Source: Primulina eburnea (lineage: Eukaryota > Streptophyta > Magnoliopsida > Lamiales > Gesneriaceae). Taken from it: 64,000 nucleotides of DNA. Under the pieces are notes generated by a model. It did not search any database. It saw only the letters and a program-made list of their open reading frames with translations, and was not told the origin of the DNA. Both the position numbers and the translations under genes were made by a program. Positions 29,793-41,528 of this stretch are shown here, piece by piece. The number at the start of each line of letters is the position of its first letter. Position 1 is the stretch's first letter. The stretch is from assembly GCF_022965805.1 (NCBI RefSeq), contig NC_133104.1, forward strand, positions 43,382,682 through 43,446,681. Reading direction: 5' to 3'.

Positions 29793-29863
29793 CACGTGGT
29801 GTGCTGCTTTTTACATCGCCCTGTGCATGTCCACCCAATCTCACAACTCTTCCCCTATAAATA
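29793..29863 (+). promoter_or_regulatory. MFT core promoter: G-box/ABRE, RY motif and TATA box
   Basis: CACGTG within ACACGTGGTG (29793-29798) is a G-box/ABRE core. TGCATG (29824-29829) is the complement of the RY core CATGCA. TATAAATA at 29856-29863 lies about 70 bp upstream of the MFT start codon. In Arabidopsis, ABI3 acts through RY elements and ABI5 through a G-box in the MFT promoter. The motif set here is consistent with seed and ABA control. Confidence 0.65.
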
Positions 29864-29931
29864 TCCATCCGGCCTGCCACTGCAACACAATAAATAAAAT
29901 AAGCTACAGTGTACGTTTCTGGTGATTGAAA

Positions 29932-31372
29932 ATGGCAACAAATGTTGATCCTCTGGTAGTTGGTAGGGTGATTGGCGATGTGGTTGACATGTTTGTGCCC
30001 ACAGTGAACATGTCTGTGTACTATGGAACCAAGCATGTCACTAATGGCTGCGATATCAAGCCCTCCATGGCCGCAGCACCACCCAGGGTCCTTATCTCTG
30101 GTCTTCCTACTGATCTCTACACTCTGGTACGTACCCATCCACACCAGCTAGTCCTCTATTTCTTTCTTTCTTCTTTACATGTTGATCAGACCTTGTTTAA
30201 TTTGCATGTCTTGTGTTTTCGACAAAAAATTGGTGAAAATTTGTATGCCGCTGCTAAATTTTTATGGGCTGTGTTGTTCGTGGCTAATCTTGTCCGGATT
30301 CGATGTAGACGTTAATGGGATGTGGCCGTGTTGCATGATGTGCAGGTGATGACAGATCCAGATGCTCCAAGTCCGAGTGAGCCTAGCATGAGGGAATGGA
30401 TCCATTGGTAAATAATTGTTACATTGTCCCACTTATGAGAAAATTTCATTTTTTGCCAAACTTTTTCACGAGTTTGGTTTTATATACCGTCAAATTTTAA
30501 CCCACGTCTTATCTTTTGTTAAAAAAATTTAATCTTTTTTCAAACGTGGCACTCATACAGAGTGTTGCATGACGTGTGCAGTGTCGATACTCCAAATACA
30601 AAATAAAAAATACAATCCTAAAAGAAATAATATAATATTAAAACTGAAATTTGACAACATAAAATATCAAAATCTTAACCACTTGATTTAACTTGAAAAT
30701 TATTATTCTTTTGGTTTTCATTATCAGTATAATTTTTTATACTTTTTTTTTTGAAGGATCGTGACGGACATTCCTGGCTGCACCAATGTCATTAGAGGTA
30801 AAATGATCTAGATATCTTGAAATTGATTAATTGGTTTCCTGTTGTCCAAACAAAGTCGTATATGTTGATAATTTAATTAGATAATTAATTAATTAATACA
30901 TGTTAATTAATGCATGTATTAATTATTTTGGTTCTAATTTTGCATGCATTGACACAATGAATTTTGGAGAGATCGACCATGGAAGTGCGATGATGCATAC
31001 GGCCTCACTCCCTTAATTTCATTAAAAGAATTATTGTACTAGTCGAAAATTTATTTGTTGGAATAAAACTGAGTGTCAGGGGTGTATATGATCTGAATTT
31101 AATTTTGTGTTAGATATTCTCGATTAGTGATTGGTGGTGGTGTGGTTTCAGGGAAGGAGGTGCTACCCTATGCAGGGCCACGGCCACCGGTGGGAATCCA
31201 TCGGTACATACTGGTGCTCTTCCGGCAGAAAGTGGCGATGAGCGCATTGGAGCCGCCGGGTTGCCGCTCGCATTTCAATACGAGGGCCTTCGCGCATCAC
31301 TTTGATCTGGGAATGCCTGTTGCCACCGTCTATTTCAATGCTCACAAAGAACCCGCCAACCGGAAGCGCTGA
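29932..31372 (+). CDS. MFT: MOTHER OF FT AND TFL1 (PEBP family)
   Basis: Four exons: 29932-30126, 30346-30407, 30757-30797, 31152-31372 (195, 62, 41 and 221 nt; the last three are the classic PEBP exon sizes). The product is 172 aa. The N-terminus VDPLVVGRVIGDVVDMF and the DPDAPSPSEP motif (69-78) are typical, and GIHRY (114-118) is present. The key position equivalent to Tyr85 of FT and His88 of TFL1 is Trp83 in MREWIHW, which marks the MFT clade rather than FT, TFL1 or BFT. Known role of the family: control of seed dormancy and germination through ABA and GA signalling. It converges on EXO1, with 429 bp between the stop codons. An in-frame TTG-AAA precedes the ATG and is not used. Confidence 0.97.
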
Positions 31373-31801
31373 ATTAGTTGATCTTGCAGATAGTTACCAA
31401 AACCCTATATATAAAAAATATTGATGCTATTATTACATACAAGTTTAATAAAGAGTTGTAGTGTACTTATTGGAGGATCCTCCTGCATCAGTAAGAATCA
31501 TGGATGCCCTAAATTAATGGCTTTTATTTCATGAAACATGTGTGTATCTTTTGTTTTGGTCTTAAAAATTAAATATTTTTAAAAAAAATTCTGAACGAAT
31601 GAAAAACGTAAAATAATCATTTTTGATTTATTTCTAAAAAGAAATATACTTTCTCAAAAATTATAGAAACATAAACCATGCAAATTCATATCGATGACAT
31701 CGCTTGCTTCGTGTTGACTATTCCTTGATTATTCCATGGAAAAGACTGACAAGATCTGAATGCATGAAAATCATAATAAATATTTAGAAAGAAAAAAATA
31801 A

Positions 31802-34800
31802 TTACACTCTAGGATAGAAATTTAAGATACTTGTATTCTTAGATACTTCAGCTGTGCAATGCCTATGTTTTGGTAGCTTTCTGCTAATATTTTCCACTTT
31901 TGTGGTAAGAAGAGCTGAATGTGTAGAGTTTATACTTTCCTGTGATTCAACAATGGGGCCTAGGCTCTCAATCTCAGTAACCGGTTCATCAATAGCAACT
32001 GTCTGAACTTGTTCCAGTTTGCGTTTTTTGAACGGGTTGTTGTTCGGAATCTTTGAAGGAAGTCGAAAGGGCGTTTTTACATTTTCTGTGGAGGCTTCAT
32101 TGTTTGAAGGGAAAACCAAGTTTTGTAGTGATAAAATTTCACTGGAGTTCAGCACTTCCTCCGCAACTGTTGTTGGCTTCTGTTGGGGTAAACCATTGAT
32201 CACTTTGTCTGTTGGCACATCATCTGTATGTTTGCCTGAAACAACATGAGCACTGCATTTAGGCTAACGATTCCTCAACTTAGAGCATATTACAAAATTG
32301 GTAGTGAAAAGAAAATTTCTAGCTGGTGAGCTAAAATGGACGAGCGGAAGTGAGAAAAGGCAGTTCTTTCCTTTAAATTTTATGTTTATATTTTAAAATG
32401 TAAGATTCATCCAACCAAATAAATTAAATTGCTGATTCCAAATCCATATATCGGGTCCTCATTTGCAAGGTATTTATATCTATGACCTTAATGGTCGGTC
32501 ATGGGTTCAGTTAATTACACAAATATTTACTAGAAAAGAAGTTTTTGACACATTGAAAAATGCACCTTCAGTGGATTCAGTAGCTTCTTCTTGTCTCAAG
32601 AATCTACAAGCAGAAGCTGGAGACTTGAGATTAAACTGGTTTCCTGGTTGAGGGAAGTGATCAAAAGCTTCCATTGTGCACGGGTCCAGATTTCCTTGAG
32701 CAATTGCAATTGCTAGCGATGGGGGTAAGTCCCTGAGTATTTGATGTTGAGGAGAAAACGAGAGAAAAGGCCGAGTTTTAAACAAGCTGCTCTTTCACAT
32801 AAATGATTTGTAGCACTAGTTTTGACTGGAAAACGAAGTGAATCAAAAGGGGTACAGGTTTATTGATCTATGATCTAAGACCTGCATCATGTACATCAGC
32901 ATGTTGAGAAGTAACAGATGGAAAGAACAAGGATACGGCCCTAAGAAATCAAGATTTTTATCTTCGTTTTGCAAGAGATCCGGCGTTAGAGGTTTGAGGG
33001 GTTTGAGTTGCTTTTTAGCTGCATCATATCTGCCAACAAACTTTAAACAGTGATGCAAGTATTATTGCTATGATCCCACATCATTTCTCAACACATTGGA
33101 CAATGGAAAAGGAAAATTCAAACCAAAAGAATAGTATCTTGGGTAGGAGAGTATCTCAAATTTGTACACCATATGCATTGTCATTTGTTGAGACGTGATG
33201 TGAGATCATGAGATATATGCAACGTGATTACAGGAAATAAATTTGAAGTTTCATGTGTTATGGAGTACCATATACTATCTTATACATACACTCGAGCATG
33301 CTGGAACACTGCAGCTGCTTCTTTGAAGGCCTCGGAGTAATCTTCAGGCATTTGTTTTCCCTTCTCGAATCTCAGAACTGATAGAATCTGCGAATCCCAA
33401 TAGGATTTTTAGCCATTCCAAGAAACAATCAATGCTAAAAAGAATAAAGTTGAAGAAAATCGAAATGAGCATGCGCGAAAATCTGGCTGAAACAAACCAA
33501 TTTTCATCAATCGGTGGTTCATGTACAAAAAATATGTCGTCAAAATTCCAGCGAGAGATTTGCATTATAACTGAGCTTTTCTTAAAAGCATCTAGGACAC
33601 GATTAACATACTATCAACGTCTTAGTTCAACTTTTATTTGATCAAAGATTGTTCTTACACGGGAGAAGTTTCGGTACTTGGCAACCAGATTGTGAGCTCT
33701 TGCAATTCCAACTCCAGGAACAGATGGAAGGAAATCACAGCCAGCCAAGACACACATACCTGAAATACCCATGATTGAAGTCCTGATCAGTGCAAGAAAT
33801 TAGTAGGGGTAGCGAAAGGAACAAAAACATATTTTTACCATGAGTACACATGATGGGTTGATCCTAAGTGACAGGTCCTAAAACCGAAACTAATCGCTCT
33901 TGTAAGTTTTTAAATTATTATAAATCTTGAACTCATAACCCGTAATTCAACAAAGATAATTCACCTGTTAGCAATTCTCTATCAAAACTTTTGAAGGATG
34001 GTACGCAACCAACAGTATTAAAGACCTTGTCCAGAACTATCTCATCACCATTGCCATATCGGTCCATCTTAAAGACTACCTGCAAAAATTGGCGTGAGAA
34101 ACGTTCGAACTGAAATCAAGCAAAGGGTGGATAACATTTGATTTTGTTTAGGCGCGATTTCTTACAGCTGGACAACCATATGCTAGTAAGTCACTGTCCT
34201 CTGAAATGACTGCAACAACCCCACCCTCTTCAGCTTTAAGACCAGACAGGTATGCCAGTTGTGCATCTGCCTCGTATGGAGCTACCACAAATTCAATATT
34301 CTCTAATCTCAAAATCTGAAAATTAAAACAGTGAGTACTATTGATCAGTCCTGCTTCAGAAACTTAGTTTGGAATTGGAAGTTAGTATGCACCTGCTATA
34401 TCATATCCGGGGAAATTGGGAAAATAGATGCGGTCAAACTTTTTTAAATCTTCAAGTTTTCTCGAAATACGCTATACGAGGTTAATTTTTTTTAAAAAAA
34501 ATAGTTGGCCGAAATTAGATGAAAAAAATACCCCACTATATCCTTTTAACATAGGCATCCAAAAATATGCTGTGAGGATAAATTCTACAAATACTAAATA
34601 TTGGAAGATAAATCTTCATGCCACATTCTACAATGGATAGAAGCCTATAAATGAATGAATTGACATGTTTACCTGGATAAGTTGATGTGCCATCAGCGGA
34701 GTGATGCTCACTGCCCTCTACATCATATAACACAAATAATCAGGACGTGTAAGCATACAGAAAATGTGGCATGAAGATTTATATTCCAATATTTAGTATT

Positions 34801-36233
34801 TGTAGAATTTATCCTCACAACCAGTGGTAGAACTAGAAATATGGCTCTAACCGGGCTGAAATTTTAAACTCTAAAATCTTTTAATATTTTAAATTGATCT
34901 ACTCGGGCTAATATCATATTATTTCAAAGTTATACAAAATTTACATATACAGTTTTTTAAAAAAAAATTGGACCACCCGGACTTTAAAGGAGCATGTGGA
35001 TCCGGCCCCTGCTCACAACATATGATACTTGTAGACTATCGCTGAATGCAAGAAAAAAAAACTCATCGTAAACTCATCAGTTACTTTACAGGAAAAATGG
35101 AAAACAAACAAAGGTCCAAAGTAATTTCTGCATCTTATATTTTATGAACCCTTTTGTTCAAGATTATTTTGATTAAAAAAATCTATATATGATGGTTGTA
35201 CATATCACGTGAGGCGTGAAGAAAATAAGTTCTCTAATTAGTTCAAAAGCAAAAATCCCACCTTGGCATAGAGTACCAAGTAACGAGATGATGTGGAACT
35301 AAAGTATTCCCACTTGCACACAAATGACAAATCTACATAAAATGTCATGGATAGTACACAAAGTTTGTGATTTATTTGTGAATCCTCAAGGAAGTTGGAA
35401 ACAAACGGTGATCCCTACGTGATTCTATCATCTGCCTAGAACTCACATACAAGCAATTACAATACTTGTACTTCATAGTTTCCCACAAAGTTTTAACTAG
35501 TGTCAAAAAGAGAAGGCTGACAATTAAAAGAAACATCACAAAAAATGAAGTAATACCTGGAAAAGCTCAGAGGCTGCATTAGCATTACCTTCCTTCAGCT
35601 TCTCCATCGCCATATCTCTATTGGCCTTTCTTCTCCTAAATCACATTAGTTTGAAAAGGGAAAAAAAAAACCATTGGCATACAAGTAATCTTGGATCGCC
35701 TTTGAACTTCGCACTTCTAAGATAACAAGCAACTGTACACAAACACAACATGCCTGTGCCTTTCATCTTCTGTGGAAGCCTTACACGGGATATTACCGCC
35801 ATCAAAAACGACCACCGGAGTGATATTATGGTGTCGAAGCATATTGATTCGATGCATAAAATACTTCAAATATTGGGATTTCTTGTCTCCATCAGTATTC
35901 AGATATAGCTCCATGCTACACGAATAAGCTACAAAAAGTGCCAATAATGTTATATTCAAACCCCTAAAAGTAATTCGAGAAAAATAACACTTTTTTTATG
36001 CGAGATTATCAATCACCTCCTTTATGAAGCCATGAATATGCATCGATCCCAACCTGCGTCGCAGATTAAAAAAAAAACAGAGTTAGAAGCTAGGAAGGAC
36101 ATGCATTTTGACTTGGATAACAGAATCAAGTCCATATATAAATCAAGATTTTTACTCGTTTGCCAGAATATTTCTTTATGTGAACGGATTGAACATGCGG
36201 CTTCATGAATCTCAGAAGATTATTGATGCCCAT
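31802..36233 (-). CDS. EXO1: Exonuclease 1 (Rad2/XPG family 5'-3' nuclease)
   Basis: Twelve exons: 36233-36156, 36053-36017, 35928-35754, 35635-35557, 34717-34673, 34315-34166, 34079-33965, 33759-33659, 33387-33290, 33029-32937, 32732-32566, 32235-31802; 523 aa. The N domain ([28 protein letters not shown] with Asp30, VVVFDGG with Asp81) and I domain ([36 protein letters not shown]) hold all expected acidic metal ligands. The product acts in DNA mismatch repair and end resection. The C-terminal half is short and low in conservation, as in plant EXO1. Intron 3 appears to start with GC (CACAG|GCATGT), since GT alternatives break the frame. Exon 5 (45 nt, in-frame) is flanked by an inverted repeat. 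Confidence 0.93.
34571..34819. repeat. 57-bp inverted repeat flanking EXO1 exon 5
   Basis: Arm 34571-34627 (TGTGAGGATAAATTC...CCACATT) is the reverse complement of arm 34763-34819 (AATGTGGCATGAAG...CCTCACA) with about one mismatch. The 135-bp loop contains the whole of exon 5 (34673-34717). In the pre-mRNA the arms can pair and enclose the exon. Confidence 0.95.
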
Positions 36234-37327
36234 TACTTTTTTTTTTTTTTTGGCTAATTTATTTGGTTAATAATTTTTAGGTGGAGATTGTAATTTGTCA
36301 GATGAGAAATTGGCGGATCATTTATTGATGCGTTTTCTTTCTTACCCGCCAAATGAATTTGAAGTTTGACCAGTTGAAAGTGTTCCCGCGGCTTTTATCA
36401 CCATCTCCGATGTCCCAATGCACGTGCGTGCCACATGCTGGACTCTCGGTTCCCAGTTTCCACACCCAACTATATTTCCATTCTCAAGTTTTTTAATAAA
36501 TAATAATAAGTAGAGTATATCTTTTCGTGAATCTTTACATGTGATACGAATCAACCCTACCGATATTCATAATAAAAAATAATAATCTTAGTATAAAAAA
36601 TAATATTTTTCATGGATGACTCAAATAACAGATCTGTTTAACAAAATATTACCCCTAAGATCATCACACACAAATTTTTGTATAATAAGTAATTTGCTAA
36701 ATTTACGATGATTTCATTATTGTGAATTTAATATCATTTTGATCATTATTGATTTTGCATATTTAGATATTTATTAAATACATAATATGAGCTGTTTTAA
36801 ATTTTAAAGTTGTAATTAAACTTCCATTATCTTCAGAAATAACTTCTGATTATATTACAATATAATACATCATTTTAAAAATTATGTGGGTAAGTAAGAG
36901 TACATATATAAAATTGTTGTCCCATAGAGTTCAATCAATCCTAAAAAAAATGTTGCAGAGGCCTCTAAGCAAGCCTCCCTATAATACTATATCCTGCAAA
37001 TTTCGCCTGCCCCCAATTTTCTGGGTCAGCCACAGCATATGGAGTTTTGAAAATAAGATAAGACGAACCATTGGTATCGCCACAAGCCTAAAGTACCCAG
37101 CAAAACTGACAATATTCCATGGATCCTTCATTAGACAAAATAACTTAGATCAAATGTCCGTAAAAATACATGTAACCTAACAAATTATTCATGATCAAAA
37201 AACACGGATATCAAACCAGGGAAATAGAATTCAAACACCCAGCATTTCATGAAATCTAATACTGCAACTTAAGGTCACTGAAACAACAAAAAAAAATAAA
37301 ATTGGTAGCTCCGCTGAAGTCGCATTT
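36234..37327. other. EXO1 promoter, a palindromic element, and AT-rich DNA
   Basis: The 5' leader and promoter of EXO1 occupy roughly the first 250 bp. Then follow a degraded palindromic element (36521-36683) and AT-rich sequence up to the 3' UTR of RACK1. No gene is seen. Confidence 0.55.
36521..36683 (+). repeat. Palindromic GTGAGAC dispersed element, copy 4 (degraded)
   Basis: Shares CGAATCAACCCTACCGATAT, AATCTTAGTATAAAAAATAA and TTTCATGGATGACTCAAATA with the other copies. The terminal GTGAGAC words are eroded. Confidence 0.7.
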
Positions 37328-39647
37328 CTAGTAGCGTCCAATGCCCCAAACTCGAATAACACCATCTGTGTAACCACTGTAAAGGGTGCTTCCATCAGCA
37401 CTCCAGCTAAGACAGGTGCAGTAATTGATCTACATCAAGCAATTTAGAAAGTCAGCTATCATACAAAATGCCAACACATAAATAATCCAAGGTAAGTAAG
37501 AATTCACAAGTTTCTCCAATTATTTCTTTGTTGTTAAATTCATATGGCACATTTTAAAAGAACAAAAGCAGCAGTGACAACAATTATCCATTGCAACACC
37601 CAGACAAGATGGAAAGGACTTGTATCATGTATACATATGGAGAAGAGTTGGCCAAAAGAGAATGGAGTAGCTCTTGGTAGCATGTTATAACAATAAACTT
37701 TTACTAGGCGCTAAGATTACACGTTAAACTATAGGAAAGAAAAATAGGATATACATAATTATATTTACAAGAGTTGGAACGGATTTTATAAAGCAAGTAA
37801 CAGCATCTATTTCTCATTGAGAAATCCACGAGATTTAATTGTCAATCAATGAATGACAACAAATATATTAACTTGATATGGTCTCAAATTCTCAATCAAT
37901 TAAAAATCTGCAGTGAAAAATTGGAATTGGAGCATTATTTTGACAAAAAAAATCACTCATTACATCAGAAAAGGAGAATAGTTTCAATTAATTTCCATAC
38001 GCGACATAATATCTACAAGTTTGAAATCAAGAGAGAACGAATATGAATGGCATTGATAAACTGAATCATTAGTGAGCACGACAGTAAATGATGGGAACAG
38101 TGTTGAATGTGTAAAACTAATATAAAAAATTCAGGGGTATAAAAAGCATTCTTAGCCTATATATTTTAATATAAAAATTTAGGGAGTAAAAAACGCATCC
38201 CTCGCCTACATATTTCATACGAAAATCATACAAATGCCTAGTTACAACAGACACCCATAGCGATTAAAAAGAAACTACAATAACAAAACACAATTGTAGT
38301 GGTAACTCTATAACAACATCGAACTACTCAAAGTTCAAAGTGTACATGAAAGTTGAAACCCATTGTTAAAGTGCAGTAACAGGTCAAGGAAGTTAGAATC
38401 TGAAATTATAGAGCCATAGCATCAAATTAAAACAACAAAATGAGTAAAAAAAAGTAGGGAACTACTTGAAGTAAGTAAACGTACCTTGTTTTTACAAGCA
38501 ACAGACTGAGTCGTTTCCTCAGCAGCCATCTCGCTCTCTTGCTTTAAATCAACCTTAAGATCTACCACGACACTCTTGCTTTCCAAATCCCAAATCTTGA
38601 TACTAGACTCTGTGGCTGCACACAGCCAATACCTATTTGGGCTGAAGCACAGAGCATGAATAACAGAGCCAGCATCCAGAGAATAAAGCTTCTTCCCCTC
38701 AGCCAAATCCCAAAGCAAAATAATCCCATCTTTCCCACCACTAGCACACAAACTCCCATCAGGAGACACTGCCACAGTATTCACATATCCTGAATGGCCA
38801 GTCAACGTAGACCTCAGCTTACAATTACCCAAATTCCATATCTTAACTGTCCGATCCCACGACCCTGAAACAATCATTGGCTGCAGGGCATTTGGAGAAA
38901 ACCTTAAGCAGAACAAAACATATGCTTATCAACTCACTATTTTGAAGTCATAAAAATTTATAACTACGAGAATAATGTCAGCTTCAATCATGTCATGTCC
39001 TGATGAATGTTTTCAGAGAAGTTAGATTTACAAGTCTCATTGTAACCAGACACTCAACTTGATCGGTTTTCTAATTGGGAATAACTACCTTCGAAATAAA
39101 TATCCTTTCATAAACCCATAAAATAGAACAATACAAGTATATAGAATTAATAAGAAATACGAGACATGTAGCCATACCTCACACAAGAAACCCAATCGGA
39201 ATGAGCGTCCTGATCCTGAATCGTATATTTGCATTCGCCAAGGGTATTCCACAGCTTAATCGTCTTGTCCCTAGAGGCTGACATGATCTGCCTGTTATCG
39301 ATCGAGAAAGCAACAGACAACACGTCTTTAGTATGCCCCACAAAGCGGCGTGCTGTGCCCCCAGATTGCAGATCCCAGAGACGGAGCTCTCCATCCCAAG
39401 AACCAGAAAGAGCGAACTGTCCATCGGATGACAGGACAACGTCCTCAACGAAGTGTCCGTGTCCAGTGAGGCGCCGGCGGGCAACTCCATAGTTTCTGTC
39501 CTCCTTGGTGAGGGACCAGAGAATAAGGGATTTGTCACGGGAGGAAGAGACGATCATGTCAGAATTGTCGACGGGTGCGGCGATGGCAGTCACCCAGTCA
39601 GTGTGGGCGCGCATCGTGCCCCGAAGGATTAGTTGCTCTTGCGCCAT
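37328..39647 (-). CDS. RACK1: RACK1, Gbeta-like WD40 scaffold
   Basis: Three exons: 39647-39178, 38902-38485, 37429-37328, giving 329 aa; Arabidopsis RACK1A is 327. Seven WD40 blades are visible through repeated GH...WD/WN motifs (LILWSLT, LRLWDLQ, IKLWNTL, VKIWNLG, ILLWDLA, IKIWDLE, IRVWGIG). The start [20 protein letters not shown] and the end [14 protein letters not shown] are typical of plant RACK1. The protein sits on the 40S ribosomal subunit and is a scaffold in hormone, immune and miRNA pathways (family knowledge). A plant-specific insertion ([11 protein letters not shown]) precedes exon 3. The leader has ribosomal-protein-type promoter motifs. Confidence 0.97.
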
Positions 39648-39660
39648 GATTCTTGATTCG

Positions 39661-39699
39661 AGGGTTTCTGCCTGCGGAGTGAAGTTGCTACTTTGGGCT
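39661..39699 (-). promoter_or_regulatory. Telo-box and site II motifs upstream of RACK1
   Basis: On the gene strand AAACCCT (39667-39661) is a telo-box just upstream of the ATG. The site II-type word TGGGCT is present at 39694-39699 (AGCCCA on the gene strand). This pairing is common in plant ribosomal-protein genes and suits the ribosomal role of RACK1. Confidence 0.55.
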
Positions 39700-40160
39700 T
39701 CGGTGAGGCAAAATATGGATTGTGGCGTATAAATGTCTTGGGGAATTAGGGCTTCTGTCGTCGGGTCATTTTTCTTTTCTTTTTTTTTTTTAAAAATATT
39801 ATTTTAAAAATACTTTCGCACAAATCAATGAAGAAAAAAAACTCTTGTAAATTTTTTTTTCCCAAAAACTATTCTTGTTTAAAAAAAATCCCTAAAATTT
39901 ATATGGATAATACACTTACAAATAACGTTTATTTTTATTAGAAAAAAGGATAGTTTATTTCATTAAATTATTTTATTCCGACTGAAAAATATTTCAATTG
40001 GATCATTAAAATGCTTAAAAGGTGTCATATTTTACTGAAAACTTACATAAACTTAAGTTAGCTAAATCCAAATTTATACAAAAATAGTTAATCCAAACAT
40101 GTTTAATTTATTGGTTGGACTTCAACAATTTAATATAGCTTGACACGAATTTTGGTAAGA

Positions 40161-40338
40161 GTGAGTCTCATGTGAGATTGTTTCACGAATCTTAATCTGT
40201 GAGACGGATCAACCCTATCAGATTCACAATAAAAAGTAATACTCTTAGCATAAAAAATAATACTTTTTCATGGATAATCCAAATAAGAGATCTGTCTCAC
40301 AAATATGGTCCGTGAGACAGTCTCATACCAGTTTTTGC
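40161..40338 (+). repeat. Palindromic GTGAGAC dispersed element, copy 5
   Basis: Well preserved: TGTGAGACGGATCAACCCTA, AATACTCTTAGCATAAAAAA, TTTTCATGGATAATCCAAAT, AGATCTGTCTCACAAATATG and GTCCGTGAGACAGTCTCATA. Confidence 0.85.
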
Positions 40339-40649
40339 CTTTGTTGTAAAACGTAGTCGAGTCATGTTTCAAAACGATACTAATAAGAAAATGAAAGTGA
40401 CCAAAATTCCTAATATAAACCCAAAGAGTGTGAATCTCCGTTTTGGTTGCTGATTCTAACCTCCCATAATTTTAGATGCTAGTTAAGCAAATAAACAACG
40501 CAATAGATTCTCAAATGACATAAAACCTGATTATATAATTTCAAATTATATTAAAAACTGAAAATGAGCAAAACAAAGTTGAATGAAAGCTAAAAAAACA
40601 ATTGAATAATTTATTGGACAAAAAAAAAATCAAGCAATTGGTATGGACA

Positions 40650-40800
40650 AAAATTTGTGTGAGATGGTCTCATGGGTCATATTTTGTGAGACAAATATCT
40701 TATTTGGGTCATACATGAAAAAATATTACTTTTTATTATGAATATCGATAGGATTGACATATCTCACAAATAAAGATTCGTGAGACCATCTCACAAGAAA
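40650..40800 (-). repeat. Palindromic GTGAGAC dispersed element, copy 6
   Basis: Reverse orientation relative to copy 5, about 310 bp away: TGTGAGATGGTCTCATGGGT, TTATTTGGGTCATACATGAA, GAATATCGATAGGATTGACA and ATTCGTGAGACCATCTCACA. Confidence 0.85.
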
Positions 40801-41528
40801 CCTAATAATTGATATTAGGTATTATTGATTCTCCACCACCCATCGTGGTTAGCGATATGCTTATAAAATCTAATGGGCCCAAATCCTTAGATTCAAATTA
40901 CGAGTTCAACTTTTCTCGTGGGCTGACTTTATTTATTTATTTGGGCCCAACGATATGTTCATCAATAAACATCCCATAAGTTTTATATTTTGCAAAAGGG
41001 AAAAAGAAAAAATGGTTCCCGGATTTTTGTTCTTGCTTATGTTTAACGATATTACATTGTAATCGAAACACAAAATGTGCTATATTATATTATATCAAAT
41101 TTCCAGGTCATCATTGTAATCGTGTCTAAAATTTATTTCATATTGTTAATATTAATATTCTTAGTTTTATTCCTTATTAAAAATCATAATATAATTGATT
41201 TTTTTACTAATCTAAAATATTTTTTAAAAATAAAATTGAAAGACCCCAACCCTTCGTTTAATCGAACTTGGCTCGGCTCCTTATAAAATTTTGTTGATAT
41301 TTTGTTAAATTTCTTTATTACATATTATGATTATTATTATTATATTCCCGACAAACAAACAAACAAACAAACGAACGTAGGAGTCTTCACGAATTCCGTC
41401 GCTCCCCAAAAACCCTCTCGGCTCGCAGTTGGTGGTGTGAAAGAGAGATACAAATGTCGGACAGTGCTCGGGGACGGTGGTAAAGCGAATTCAACACTCC
41501 AGAGAAAAGGATCGTATAAAGAGTTTGA

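Larger units (their letters stand above)
39700..41528. other. Divergent intergenic region between RACK1 and PEX3
   Basis: AT-rich, with two palindromic elements in opposite orientation (listed separately), then a CAAACAAACAAA microsatellite near 41352 and the PEX3 5' leader from about 41380. The 134-residue open frame across 41302-41706 is leader and intron sequence, not a gene. Confidence 0.6.

Noticed and set aside
29767..30144. 125-codon antisense frame over MFT exon 1
   Set aside because: Shadow of the MFT coding exon; the plus strand carries the PEBP protein and splice sites.
34428..34733. Small open frames around EXO1 exon 5
   Set aside because: They are intronic sequence and the inverted-repeat arms, not exons.
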